DNA from: Clostridia bacterium | GTDB lineage: Bacteria > Bacillota_A > Clostridia > Christensenellales > Aristaeellaceae | Assembly: GCA_017432405.1 (NCBI GenBank) | Contig: JAFRJF010000105.1 | Coordinates: forward strand, 1 to 45,822 | DNA length: 45,822 nucleotides | Direction of reading: 5' to 3' | Shown: piece by piece, positions 1-8,136 of the stretch | How the letters are laid out: each line of letters starts with the position of its first letter | Position numbering within the stretch: the stretch's first letter is position 1 | Made by a program: the position numbers and the translations under genes | The notes under the pieces: model-generated | The model's input: only the letters and a program-made list of their open reading frames with translations | What the model was told of the DNA's origin: nothing | Database searches by the model: none

Positions 1-404
1 AGGTTGCTGCCGGGCCTGGGCGTGCTTGTCGGCGCGGCTTCCTGGGAATCCGCTGGGGCTCCGGAATCGTCTGAGGGGTTCATCAACGCTTCCATGCTGT
101 AGTACTCGTCGTCCACATCGTCGTCCGCGTCGTCATCCACGTCATCGTCCTCGTCGTCAACATAATCGTCGCCTTCGGCCCCTTCGACGGGCTGGGCAGG
201 GGCGAGGGTGGGCATGTTGGCCAGGACCTGACTCTGATCCTCCTCGCCGTGACGGCCCTCCTCGGGCACGGGCGTGACCTCCGGGTTTGTGGCGGGATTG
301 GCCTGGGCCGTTCCTGAGCTGTCCGATGACGGCTTTTTGCCGCATGCCGCGAGCCCGCAGACGCACAGCGCGCAAATCAGCAGCGCGCACAATAGCTTTT
401 TCAA
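1..404 (-). CDS. acidic lipoprotein, C-terminus beyond window
   Basis: A short open frame runs from a TTG at 404 down to the left edge without a stop, so at least 134 residues are present and the C-terminus is missing. TTG is chosen because GGAGG lies 8 nt upstream. The start reads MKKLL with a hydrophobic stretch and a lipobox GLAAC (Cys about residue 21), so it should be a membrane-anchored lipoprotein outside the cell. The rest is low-complexity: a Pro/Thr/Asn-rich stretch and then a run of Asp/Glu with Val and Tyr at about residues 85-110. It begins 21 nt after the murC stop, so it is probably cotranscribed with murC. No family is recognised. An acidic extracytoplasmic linker of this kind could bind cations or space a domain that lies outside the window. 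Confidence 0.7.
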   Translation of the reverse strand, partial: MKKLLCALLICALCVCGLAACGKKPSSDSSGTAQANPATNPEVTPVPEEGRHGEEDQSQVLANMPTLAPAQPVEGAEGDDYVDDEDDDVDDDADDDVDDEYYSMEALMNPSDDSGAPADSQEAAPTSTPRPGSN

Positions 405-425
405 GTCCGTTTCCTCCGATAGGGG

Positions 426-1826
426 TTATTTGGCCGGGGTGTCGCCGTGAAGCGCGATCTGCTCGTTCAGCAGGTCGATGTCGCCGCAGCCGTGGCTGAT
501 CATCACGTCCCCGCTGTGCCAGTGGGCGCGCAGGTAGGCCTCGGCGTCGTCGAAGGTGGGCGTCAGCACCGCATCCACGCCTCTCTGGCGAAGGGGCTCG
601 ATCAGCATCTCCGACTTTATGTCACCGGGGTCGACCTCCCGCGCCCCCATGATGTCGGTGATCAGCACCTTGTCCGGCACGTCGAAGGTCTCCAGAAACT
701 GGTTGAACAGCGTCTTGGTGCGGGAGTAGGTGTGGGGCTGCCAGACGGACCAGAGGGTCCTGTGGGGCTGCAGCGCGGCGATCTTCAGCGCGTTCTTGAT
801 CTCGGCGGGGTTGTGGCCATAGTCGGTGTAGCAGCGCACGCCGTCGGTGACGCTGGTCAGCTCGAAGCGCCGGTGGGCCCCGATGAAGCTGCCCAGGCCC
901 TCGGCCACCTTCGCCATGTCCAGGCCGCGGATGTGGGCGGCGCAGATGACGGCCAGCGCGTCCAGCATGTTGGCCTCGCTGGGCACGTTCAGGTGGAACT
1001 CGCCCAGGGCCTCGCCGTTCAGCGTGGCCGTGAAGGCGGCGCAGCCATGTTCGTCGTAGCGCAGGTTCGCGGGCCGAAGCATGCACTGCTCGCCCAGGCC
1101 ATAGGTCATGGAATGGCAGGCGGCGCTTTCACATACGCGACGCGCTCGGAAGTCGTCGCCCCAGGCGATGCACCAGCCGCTCTCCGGCACCAGCGCCGCG
1201 AATCTCGCGAAGGCGTTTTCGATGTCGTCGATGTCCTTGTAGTAGTCCAGGTGATCCTCGTCCACGTTCAGGATCACGGCGATGGTGGGCTTGAAGTGCA
1301 GGAAGCTGGAATTGTATTCGCAGGCCTCGCAGATAAAATCGTGGTGTTCGCCGCCGGCCCGGGTGGAGCCGCCGATGAAATCCAGCTCGCCGCCGATGTG
1401 GATGGTGGGGTCGGCCCCGGCCTGTAAAAACGCCTGGGCCATCATCGACGTGGTGGTGGTCTTGCCATGGGTGCCGCTGACGGCCACCGCGAAGGGATAG
1501 CCCTCCATCAGCTGGCCGATCAGGTCGCAGCGCTCGATCTGGGGAATGCCCAGGCGCGCGGCTTCGACCCGCTCGGGGTTGTCCGCGCCGATGGCGGCGG
1601 AGTAGACGATCACGTCCGCGCCGCGCACGTTCGCCGTGTCGTGACCGATGTGCACCGGAATCCCAAGCGCCTCCAGGTGCTCGGTCTTGTGGGATTTGGT
1701 GTTGTTCGAGCCGGTGACGGTGTAGCCCTTCTGCTTCAGATAGCCGGCAAGGCCGGACATGGAGCTGCCGCCAATGCCGATGAAGTGGGCGCGGCCCCCT
1801 TTGAAATCGTATATATTTGCGGTCAT
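426..1826 (-). CDS. murC: UDP-N-acetylmuramate--L-alanine ligase
   Basis: 466 residues, the usual length for MurC, which adds L-alanine to UDP-MurNAc in the cytoplasm as the first peptide step of peptidoglycan synthesis. The N-terminal Rossmann-like domain has GIGGSSMSGLA at residues 17-27. The central Mur ligase domain has the ATP loop GTHGKTTT at 118-125, and EYNSSF and NVDEDHLDYY follow. The C-terminal part contains YGHNPAEI and the WQPHTYSRT stretch typical of MurC. ATG at 1826 has GGAGGG just upstream and a clear promoter further upstream (1877-1905). The lipoprotein gene follows closely on the same strand. The call is secure at family level; MurC rather than MurD/E/F is supported by the N-terminal and WQPHTYSRT signatures. 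Confidence 0.95.
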   Translation of the reverse strand: MTANIYDFKGGRAHFIGIGGSSMSGLAGYLKQKGYTVTGSNNTKSHKTEHLEALGIPVHIGHDTANVRGADVIVYSAAIGADNPERVEAARLGIPQIERCDLIGQLMEGYPFAVAVSGTHGKTTTTSMMAQAFLQAGADPTIHIGGELDFIGGSTRAGGEHHDFICEACEYNSSFLHFKPTIAVILNVDEDHLDYYKDIDDIENAFARFAALVPESGWCIAWGDDFRARRVCESAACHSMTYGLGEQCMLRPANLRYDEHGCAAFTATLNGEALGEFHLNVPSEANMLDALAVICAAHIRGLDMAKVAEGLGSFIGAHRRFELTSVTDGVRCYTDYGHNPAEIKNALKIAALQPHRTLWSVWQPHTYSRTKTLFNQFLETFDVPDKVLITDIMGAREVDPGDIKSEMLIEPLRQRGVDAVLTPTFDDAEAYLRAHWHSGDVMISHGCGDIDLLNEQIALHGDTPAK

Positions 1827-1876
1827 CGAGATCCCTCCAATGCGGGGCTGCGAAATCGACCAGCCCCTGTATATTC

Positions 1877-1905
1877 ATTATAAGGCAAATGTGAAGCGGC
1901 TGCAA
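1877..1905 (-). promoter_or_regulatory. sigma-A promoter of murC
   Basis: Read on the minus strand: TTGCAG (-35, plus-strand 1900-1905), a 17-nt spacer and a perfect TATAAT (-10, 1877-1882). It sits about 50 nt upstream of the murC start. Confidence 0.75.
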
Positions 1906-1992
1906 GCGCAACCTGGAATTGAGGGGGAAATGAAGGTTAAAACTTGTAGCATTTGCCCGATTTTGCAGAAACCCGATGAAAAGCTAACAAAT

Positions 1993-2029
1993 CCGAATTA
2001 TAATGGGGACAAATGATAAAAATATTCGG
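1993..2029 (+). promoter_or_regulatory. purR promoter with inverted PurBox-like sites
   Basis: A perfect TATAAT lies at 1999-2004 with no good -35 box. It is framed by CCGAAT (1993-1998) and its inverted copy ATTCGG (2024-2029), each in an A/T-rich context. Bacillus PurR binds paired inverted PurBoxes built on CCGAAC. These sites differ by one base in the core, so autoregulation by the downstream PurR is a reasonable inference but not shown. Confidence 0.5.
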
Positions 2030-2046
2030 AATTGAGGCTTGGACGC

Positions 2047-2865
2047 ATGGATAAAATCAAGCGCAACGAGCGCCTGGGCGCGCTCACCAGGATACTGATG
2101 GACACACCCAACCGCATCCATACGCTCAGCGAATTCTGCGAGCTGTTCGGCGCCGCAAAATCTACCATCAGCGAGGACATCGACCTGGTCAGCGCCTCGC
2201 TGGCCCGCTTCGACCTGGGCTGCGTGGAGACGGTGGCCGGCGCGGCGGGGGGCGTGCGCTATCGGGCGATGCCCAGCCCCAGCAGGGTGCGCAGGACGCT
2301 CGATGAGGTGGCCAGGCGGCTGACCGAGCCCGGACGGATGCTGCCGGGCGGGTTTCTGTACACCTCGGATATCACGGCGGAGGGCGGCGTCGCCCAGCAG
2401 ATGGGGGAGATCCTGGCCGCCCAGTACTATGACAGCAAGCCCCACTTCGTGCTGACGATGGAGACCAAGGGCATCCCCATCGCGCTGATGACGGCCCGCA
2501 TGCTGGACGTGCCGCTGGTCATCGCCCGCAGGGACAGCCGCGCCTACGAGGGCAGCGCCGTGAAGATCAACTATATCGCCGGGGGCAACGACCGCATCGA
2601 GACCATGGCCCTGACCCGGCGGGCGGTCAGCCCCGGCCAGCGGGCGCTGATCGTGGACGACTTCATGAAGGGCGGCGGCACGCTGCAGGGCATGGTGGAC
2701 CTGATGCGTGAATTCCTGGCGGAGGTGGTGGGCGTCTGCGTGATGATCGCCACGGCCAAGCCGGAGGCGAAACGCGTGGACAACGTGCGCTCGCTGCTGA
2801 TCCTGGAGGGCTTCGACCCGGTCACGGGCTGCGCGAACATCCATCCGGCGGAGGAATTCCGATGA
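2047..2865 (+). CDS. purR: purine operon repressor, Bacillus PurR type
   Basis: 272 residues from the ATG at 2047 (GAGG 9 nt upstream; an in-frame TTG at 2032 is less likely). An N-terminal winged helix (about residues 1-70, recognition helix near AAKSTISEDI) is joined to a phosphoribosyltransferase-fold domain with the PRPP loop IVDDFMKGGGT at about 202-212. This is the Gram-positive PurR, which represses purine synthesis genes and is released by PRPP; it is unrelated to the LacI-type PurR of enterobacteria. The neighbouring upp fits a role in nucleotide economy. Length and architecture are normal. Confidence 0.93.
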   Translation: MDKIKRNERLGALTRILMDTPNRIHTLSEFCELFGAAKSTISEDIDLVSASLARFDLGCVETVAGAAGGVRYRAMPSPSRVRRTLDEVARRLTEPGRMLPGGFLYTSDITAEGGVAQQMGEILAAQYYDSKPHFVLTMETKGIPIALMTARMLDVPLVIARRDSRAYEGSAVKINYIAGGNDRIETMALTRRAVSPGQRALIVDDFMKGGGTLQGMVDLMREFLAEVVGVCVMIATAKPEAKRVDNVRSLLILEGFDPVTGCANIHPAEEFR

Positions 2866-2881
2866 TTCTCCCGGGGAAATT

Positions 2882-2910
2882 GAATTGTGAGATAGAATTG
2901 TGACACAATT
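2882..2910 (+). promoter_or_regulatory. candidate operator upstream of upp
   Basis: AATTGTG-A-CACAATT (2896-2910) is a perfect palindrome with 7-bp arms around one base. GAATTGTGA also occurs twice in direct orientation, 13 bp apart (2882-2890 and 2895-2903). The block ends 5 nt upstream of the upp -35 box, a typical activator or repressor position. The regulator is unknown. Confidence 0.4.
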
Positions 2911-2914
2911 GTCA

Positions 2915-2943
2915 TTGCCTTTGACCGGCAAATGATATATAAT
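2915..2943 (+). promoter_or_regulatory. sigma-A promoter of upp
   Basis: TTGCCT (2915-2920), a 17-nt spacer, then TATAAT (2938-2943). The start codon of upp is 36 nt downstream. Confidence 0.7.
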
Positions 2944-2978
2944 TATTAGTCGGAAGAATAAAGCAGGGAGGTTATTAC

Positions 2979-3608
2979 ATGAGCAAAGTCGTTGTGGTGG
3001 ATCATCCCCTTGTACAGCATAAATTGACACTGATGCGCGATAAGGATTGCGGCAACAAGGATTTCCGCCAGCTGCTGGAGGAGATCACCATGCTGATGGG
3101 CTATGAGGTGACCCGCGATCTTCCGATGGAAGAGATCGAGATCGAAACGCCAATCAAGAAGTGCAAGTCGAAGATCATCGCCGGCAAGAAGCTGGGCATC
3201 GTGCCGATCCTGCGCGCCGGCCTGGGCATGGTCAACGGCATGCTGAACCTGGTGCCCACGGCGAAGGTGGGCCATATCGGCCTGTACCGCGACCCCGAGA
3301 CCCACAAGCCCGTGGAGTATTACTGCAAGCTGCCCTACGACGTGGCGGAGCGCGACCTGATCGTGGTGGACCCGATGCTGGCCACCGGCGGTTCCTCCGT
3401 GGCAGCCATCGACTTCATCAAGCAGCGGGGCTGCAAGTCCGTCACGCTGATGTGCCTGGTGGGCTGCCCCGAGGGCGTTGAAGCGGTGCAGAAGGCGCAC
3501 CCGGATGTGGATATCTACATCGCCGCCATCGATGAAAAGCTGAACGAGAACAAGTACATCGTGCCCGGCCTGGGCGACGCAGGCGACCGCCTGTACGGCA
3601 CGAAGTAG
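2979..3608 (+). CDS. upp: uracil phosphoribosyltransferase
   Basis: 209 residues, full length. The enzyme makes UMP from uracil and PRPP in pyrimidine salvage, in the cytosol. Diagnostic features are [10 protein letters not shown] (about 75-84), the PRPP-binding loop DPMLATGGS at 131-139 and the C-terminal uracil-binding segment [12 protein letters not shown]. The start has GGGAGG nearby. It has its own promoter and is followed by a terminator-like hairpin, so it is probably a single-gene unit. Nothing is unusual in the protein. Confidence 0.96.
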   Translation: MSKVVVVDHPLVQHKLTLMRDKDCGNKDFRQLLEEITMLMGYEVTRDLPMEEIEIETPIKKCKSKIIAGKKLGIVPILRAGLGMVNGMLNLVPTAKVGHIGLYRDPETHKPVEYYCKLPYDVAERDLIVVDPMLATGGSSVAAIDFIKQRGCKSVTLMCLVGCPEGVEAVQKAHPDVDIYIAAIDEKLNENKYIVPGLGDAGDRLYGTK

Positions 3609-3628
3609 TAAAAAACCAAAGCAAAGGA

Positions 3629-3680
3629 CCCGCGCGCATGGGTGTGTACCGTCACGGCGCGCGGGCGTATTTATGTTTTA
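3629..3680 (+). terminator. hairpin after upp
   Basis: CCCGCGCGC (3629-3637) pairs perfectly with GCGCGCGGG (3657-3665) over a 19-nt loop. A moderately T-rich tail (TATTTATGTTTT) follows. It lies between upp and the ribosome site of ksgA and probably acts as a partial terminator. Confidence 0.6.
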
Positions 3681-3692
3681 CTGGAGGCGTTT

Positions 3693-4565
3693 ATGTCACA
3701 ATACGCAACCCCCTCCGCCGAGCTGCGGGCCAGGGTCGCCCTGGAAAAGCACCGCTTTCACAACACCCACAGTCTGGGACAGAACTTTCTATTGTCCGAG
3801 GGCCTGATCGGGCACCTTCTGGACGAAGCGGCCCTCTCGCCGGATGACTGCGTACTCGAGATCGGGCCAGGCGCGGGACTCATGACGGCGCTGCTGGCCC
3901 GGCGATGCAGGCGCGTATTGGCGGTGGAGCTGGACCGGGCGCTGGAGCCGGTGCTCAGCGAGGTGCTGTCGGACTGCGACAACGTGAGGGTCCACTATGG
4001 CGATATCCTAAAAACCGACGTGGTCACGCTTGCGCAGCGGGAATTCGGCGGCAGGGATTACCGCGTGGTGGCAAACCTGCCGTACTACATCACTGCGGAC
4101 ATTCTCCTGAAGCTGACGGCGCTGCCCCAGCCACCCACGGACATCTGCATCATGGTGCAGAGGGAGGCTGCCGAGCGGATCATGTCCGCGCCGGGCGGCA
4201 AGCAGTGGTGCGCTCTGGCGGCGGAGCTGCAATACTACGGGCAGCCGAGGGTGCTGGCCGAGGTGCCGGCGGAGGCCTTCGACCCGCCGCCCCACGTAAC
4301 CAGCTGCTTCATACGCATCGACCGGCATGAAACGCCAGTCGTCACGCCGAAGGACGAGCAGCTCTTTCGCAGGCTGATCCGCGCCGCCTTCGCCATGCGC
4401 CGCAAGACGCTGGCCAACAACCTGAAGGCCGCCTTCGGGTTGGACCAACAGCAGACGAAGGCCGTTTTGGCGACGGCGGGCGTTGAAGAGCGGGTGCGGG
4501 GAGAGGCATTGGACCTCGGCGAGCTGTGCCGGGTGGCCGACGCCATCTGCGATATCGCCAGTTAA
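3693..4565 (+). CDS. rsmA: 16S rRNA dimethyladenosine transferase
   Basis: 290 residues (rsmA, also called ksgA). It dimethylates two adjacent adenines in the 3' hairpin of 16S rRNA using S-adenosylmethionine during small-subunit maturation. The SLGQNFL segment (27-33), SAM-binding EIGPGAG (56-62), acidic VELD and catalytic NLPYY (128-132) are all present, and the C-terminal helical domain is complete. ATG 3693 is chosen because GGAGG (3683-3687) sits 5 nt upstream and the family starts near here; upstream in-frame codons run through the hairpin after upp. Confidence 0.95.
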   Translation: MSQYATPSAELRARVALEKHRFHNTHSLGQNFLLSEGLIGHLLDEAALSPDDCVLEIGPGAGLMTALLARRCRRVLAVELDRALEPVLSEVLSDCDNVRVHYGDILKTDVVTLAQREFGGRDYRVVANLPYYITADILLKLTALPQPPTDICIMVQREAAERIMSAPGGKQWCALAAELQYYGQPRVLAEVPAEAFDPPPHVTSCFIRIDRHETPVVTPKDEQLFRRLIRAAFAMRRKTLANNLKAAFGLDQQQTKAVLATAGVEERVRGEALDLGELCRVADAICDIAS

Positions 4566-4579
4566 TATCCGGGGATATA

Positions 4580-4608
4580 TTGCAATCTGCTCTGGAATAT
4601 GTTATGAT
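4580..4608 (+). promoter_or_regulatory. promoter of the CBS/alarmone synthetase pair
   Basis: TTGCAA (4580-4585), a 17-nt spacer and TATGAT (4603-4608), in the gap after rsmA. Confidence 0.6.
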
Positions 4609-4631
4609 ATGATTAAAGGGGGCCGAGGCGG

Positions 4632-5354
4632 GTGGAGATGCAACAAGGGTTGCGCTCAGAACGGTTTTTAAAGCTGTACCGGAGGCTGGAGGGCCTGCTG
4701 GAGAAGCGCTACAGCGACAAGCGGGTCTCCTCGGGCAGCTTGGTGATGGAGTATCTCCACGATCCGGACAGCACGCCCTGCCGGGCAGACCTGGACATGT
4801 GCCGTGAGATACGAAACCTGCTGGCCCACAATGACGATGTGGACGGACAGCCGGTGGTGGAGCCCTCCGAGGGGGTCGTCGAGCTTCTGAGCGGGATCGT
4901 GGACTATGTCCAGCGGCCGCGCCTGGCGGTGGATTGCGGCACACCCGGAGATAGGATCATGTTTGCCCATCCCAACGATTTCGCGCTGGACGTGATGCGC
5001 CACATGATGCGTATGGGCTATTCCCACGTGCCCGTGCGGGACAAGACAGGGCTGGTGGGCGTGTTCAGCGCCGGGGCCCTGATGAGTTTTGTGGGCGACA
5101 AGGGCTTCGCGGGCCTGGGAGACGACCTGCGCATCGGCGACCTGAAGAAGGCGCTGCGCGTGGACAATGAGCGCACCGACGATTACCTGTTCTTCGATCC
5201 CACCATCACGATGACCGCGGTGCGCAAGGCCTTCGAAAAGCGGCAGGGGCCAAATCGCCGCCTGGCGGTGGTGTTCATCACCGAGGACGGCGGGCAGCAT
5301 TCCCAGGTGCTGGCGATGCTCACGCCCTGGGACGCGCTGAAAGACAGACATTAG
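4632..5354 (+). CDS. HEPN-like domain plus CBS-pair protein
   Basis: 240 residues if the GTG at 4632 is used; the ATG at 4638 is equally possible (AGGGGG and GAGGCG respectively upstream). Residues about 1-95 form a helical domain ending in CREIRNLLAH. The RNLLAH at 61-66 matches the Rx4H pattern of HEPN-type domains, though fold membership is not proven. Residues about 97-150 and 160-235 look like two CBS motifs (HVPVRDKTGLVGVF in the first), which normally bind adenine nucleotides such as AMP, ATP or c-di-AMP. The stop is 11 nt before a RelQ-type alarmone synthetase gene, so the two are cotranscribed. In Bacillus the CBS protein DarB links c-di-AMP to Rel. A similar sensor role here is inference. 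Confidence 0.7.
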   Translation: MEMQQGLRSERFLKLYRRLEGLLEKRYSDKRVSSGSLVMEYLHDPDSTPCRADLDMCREIRNLLAHNDDVDGQPVVEPSEGVVELLSGIVDYVQRPRLAVDCGTPGDRIMFAHPNDFALDVMRHMMRMGYSHVPVRDKTGLVGVFSAGALMSFVGDKGFAGLGDDLRIGDLKKALRVDNERTDDYLFFDPTITMTAVRKAFEKRQGPNRRLAVVFITEDGGQHSQVLAMLTPWDALKDRH

Positions 5355-5365
5355 GGGGAACCCGT

Positions 5366-6121
5366 ATGGAACAGAACAAACCGGCGGTGGCCAAGGTCAA
5401 GATCGAGGTGCGGCCCGTTAACGTCGGCATCAACTACGCCATGGAGGAGCTTCGCCGGGAGTATGCCCAGATCAAGGGCATCTACGAGGCGGCGATCCGC
5501 GAGATCAACGCTCGGCTGCAGACGCTGGACAGCGAGTTTTCCTTCAAATACATGCACAACCCGATCCACCACATGGAGAGCCGGGTCAAGACCCTGGGCA
5601 GCATCGTGCGGAAGCTGCACAGCCTGGGCTATCCCATCTCCATCTCCTGCGCGAAGAAGACGCTGCACGACATCGCGGGGGTGCGGGTGGTGTGTCGGTA
5701 TGTGGACGACATCTACCGCATCGCGGACCTGCTGCTGGCGCAGGACGATATTTCGCTGATACTGGAGAAGAATTACATAAAGAATCCCAAGCCCAACGGC
5801 TACCGCAGCCTGCACATCGTGGTGGACGTGCCGGTGTACGTGTCCCAGGGCAAGCTGTACATTCCCGTTGAGATCCAGATCCGAACCGTCGCCATGGACT
5901 TCTGGGCCACGCTGGAGCACGGCATCCGCTACAAGGCCCCCGCCGAGGTGCCCCAGTCCATCGTGGACGAGCTGCGGGCCTGCGCCGACGTGATCACCGA
6001 GACCGACTACAAGATGCAGGAAATCTTCAAGGCCCTGCAAAAGGTGAACGACAAGGCCGACGAGACCCCGGAGAGCATCGTCGAGGCCGAGGAGGACGGG
6101 AAGGGGCGAGAAAAAGGATAA
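5366..6121 (+). CDS. small alarmone synthetase, RelQ type
   Basis: 251 residues. A single RelA/SpoT synthetase domain transfers pyrophosphate from ATP to GTP or GDP to make (p)ppGpp; no hydrolase, TGS or ACT domain is present, as in RelQ/YjbM. Motifs seen: HDIAGVRVVC (101-110), NGYRSLH (144-150) and VEIQIRT (168-174), followed by FWATLEHGIRYK. The N-terminus has about 20 extra residues and the C-terminus ends in a Glu/Lys-rich tail. AGGGGG precedes ATG 5366. It is coupled to the upstream CBS protein, which suggests nucleotide-sensing control of its activity. Confidence 0.9.
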   Translation: MEQNKPAVAKVKIEVRPVNVGINYAMEELRREYAQIKGIYEAAIREINARLQTLDSEFSFKYMHNPIHHMESRVKTLGSIVRKLHSLGYPISISCAKKTLHDIAGVRVVCRYVDDIYRIADLLLAQDDISLILEKNYIKNPKPNGYRSLHIVVDVPVYVSQGKLYIPVEIQIRTVAMDFWATLEHGIRYKAPAEVPQSIVDELRACADVITETDYKMQEIFKALQKVNDKADETPESIVEAEEDGKGREKG

Positions 6122-6162
6122 CCGGGATTGGGTATTTGGTCAGGTCAATCGGGAGGGAGGAC

Positions 6163-7640
6163 ATGGGCATGGAGCGAAAGGCGCGCCGCGTCGGACTCAG
6201 CACGAAGCTGAACATCCTGCTCGTGGTCTGCCTCCTTTTGATCGCCTCGGGGCTTGTGGCGATCACCTACTCGGTGTATTGCCGCAAGGTGGACAGCGTC
6301 TATTTTACCCAGGCCGAACGCGCCTTGGTGGACGTCCTCAATAATCATGTTCCCTGGGATTATACGGCGAATCTGAGAAGGATGATCGACACCGATGAAT
6401 TCCGGGAGGTGCGCGCCCGGGCGGTGGCCACGAACGACGAGCAGATCATCAAAGACTGGATGCTCAAGCAACCGTCGAACAATATCATTGCAGGGTACAT
6501 CGACCCGGATTTATCGGATATAACTGAAGAGGAAAGGGAATTATATTCCCTCTATGGCGATTATGACACCCTCATTGAATGGGGTTGGCTGATTCCGAGG
6601 CGATATTCGGCTTCGACTTCTACATACAGTATGTCGTGGACGGCGTGACCTACAACCTGGCGGACCCGGATATGAGCCTGATGGATATCGGCACGGCGGA
6701 GGGCACCGCGGGCTTTGAGATGGGGGAGGAGGGCTATTCGAAGGACGACGTGATTGCGCTGCCCATTCGCTCCCGGGACGAGAACGGCACCCTGTATCGG
6801 GAGATACGGGGTATGCAGACGCGCATCGTGGAGAATGCTGAGAGCCTGAAGCGGGCTACGGCGGAGCGCGAGCGCGTCAACACGGAGCTGGGCATGGCGG
6901 CGAAGATCCAGAGCGCGGCGCTACCCACGCAGTTCCTGGCTTCCCAGGATCGCCCGGAATTTGACCTCTACGCCAGCATGGACCCCGCCAAGGAGGTCGG
7001 CGGCGACTTCTATGACTGCTTTATGGTGGATGACGACCATCTGGCCCTGGTGATCGCGGACGTGTCCGACAAGGGCGTGCCCGCCGCGCTGTTCATGATG
7101 TCGGCCCAAAACATCATCAATTACCGGGCGCGCCTGGGCGGCACGCCCGGGGAGATTCTGACGTCCGCCAACGCCCAGCTGTGCAGGAACAATCCGACGC
7201 GGATGTTCGTCACGGTATGGCTGGGCATCCTGGAATTGAGCACCGGACGGCTGACCTGCACCAACGCGGGACACGAATATCCGTTCGTTCGCCATTCCGG
7301 CGGCCTGTTTGAGCGCCTTGACGACCCGCACGGCATCATCATGGGCGTCATGAAAAAGGCAGCCTACCAGGCCTATGAAATCCCCCTGACACCCGGATCA
7401 AAGGTGTTTGTCTATACCGACGGCCTTGCGGAAGCCAACAACGACCGGGAGGAACAGTTCGGCATGGACCGGATCCTTCAGGCGCTGAATGAAAATCCAG
7501 GGGCAAAGCCCCTGGAGCTGTTGGAGAATATGCAACGGGCCGTGGATGGGTTCGTGGGGGACGCCCGGCAGTTCGACGACCTGACCATGCTCTGCCTGGA
7601 ATACAGGGGACCGGTCGGCGATGATCCTGGTACCCCGTAA
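6163..7640 (+). pseudogene. SpoIIE-type PP2C phosphatase, broken
   Basis: ATG 6163 follows GGGAGGGAGG. The first frame gives a transmembrane helix (about residues 20-40) and the start of an extracellular sensor, then runs into a stop at 6646. The sensor continues in another frame from about 6579 (GFDFYIQYVVDGVTYNLAD) and stays open to 7640 through a SpoIIE/RsbU phosphatase domain (PAKEVGGDFYD, ADVSDKGVPAALFMM, YTDGLAEA). The shift must lie between 6579 and about 6610, in or near the GGGGTTGG run. There is no second transmembrane helix before the HAMP-like end (LPIRSRDENGTLYREI), so an internal deletion near 6700-6725 is also likely. Such phosphatases normally dephosphorylate an anti-sigma-antagonist. 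An assembly error is possible. Confidence 0.7.
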
Positions 7641-7657
7641 TCGTTCATTCGGACGCG

Positions 7658-7855
7658 CTACAGCCGCTTTCTGAGCGTCAGTATGTTCTGCCCGTCCTTA
7701 TACTGATACGTGATATCGTCCATGTACTGCTTGGCCATGAATATCCCCAGCCCACCTCGCTTGCGTTCGCCCTGCTCGATGGTGAGGTCGATGCCCTTCA
7801 GCCCCTCCTGTGCGCCGAAGCGCTTTTTCAATCCCCTGACTTCGATCAGGCTCAT
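7658..7855 (-). pseudogene. ABC ATPase start fused to RsbW-like kinase end
   Basis: A 65-codon frame made of two unrelated pieces. Residues 1-30 (MSLIEVRGLKKRFG...LTIEQGE) are the start of an ABC-transporter ATP-binding subunit, ending just before the Walker A loop. From about residue 31, RKRGGLGIFMAKQYMDD and the TLRKRL end are the C-terminal tail of an RsbW/SpoIIAB-like serine kinase. Neither part can be active. The ATG overlaps the stop of the upstream permease remnant (ATGA), preserving the original permease-ATPase operon junction. The kinase tail faces the broken SpoIIE phosphatase, its natural partner. A deletion that joined the two genes best explains this; a chimeric assembly is the alternative. 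Confidence 0.7.
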
Positions 7856-8136
7856 TTCCCGGCGCCCCCTTTCCTGTGCTCCGTCAGCGCGAACAGGCCA
7901 AACACCAGGTAGCTCAGCGCCAGATAGATCAGCATGCCGATGATTGTGGTCAGCAGTGGCTGCATGGTGCGGGAGGCGATGTTGTTGATGACGCGGGTCG
8001 GGTCTGTGATGGTGATGTAGCCCACCACGCTGGTCCACTGGATCAGGTTCACGATGGTGGATTGAAAAACGGGCCTGGCCGTACGCGCGCTATGCGCCCA
8101 GGCAGAATTCACGGCTTGCTTCAGGGATGCCCGCAT
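7852..8136 (-). pseudogene. amino-acid ABC permease, C-terminal remnant
   Basis: Residues about 24-94 match the end of a polar-amino-acid permease of the GlnP/HisM type: LIQWTSVVGYITITDPTRV, a loop, then a transmembrane helix (LLTTIIGMLIYLALSYLVFGLF) and a short basic tail. The N-terminal half with the earlier helices and EAA region is missing. The apparent start at 8136 lies in sequence that belongs to the SH3b remnant on the other strand, so the break is near 8080-8110. It would have worked with the ATPase whose start survives at 7855. Confidence 0.7.

Noticed and set aside
447..1427. Long open frame on the plus strand opposite murC
   Set aside because: It is the mirror of a GC-rich coding gene; its translation is low in complexity and resembles no family, while the minus strand encodes an intact MurC. 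The same holds for the long frames opposite uvrA, adhE and the aconitase gene.
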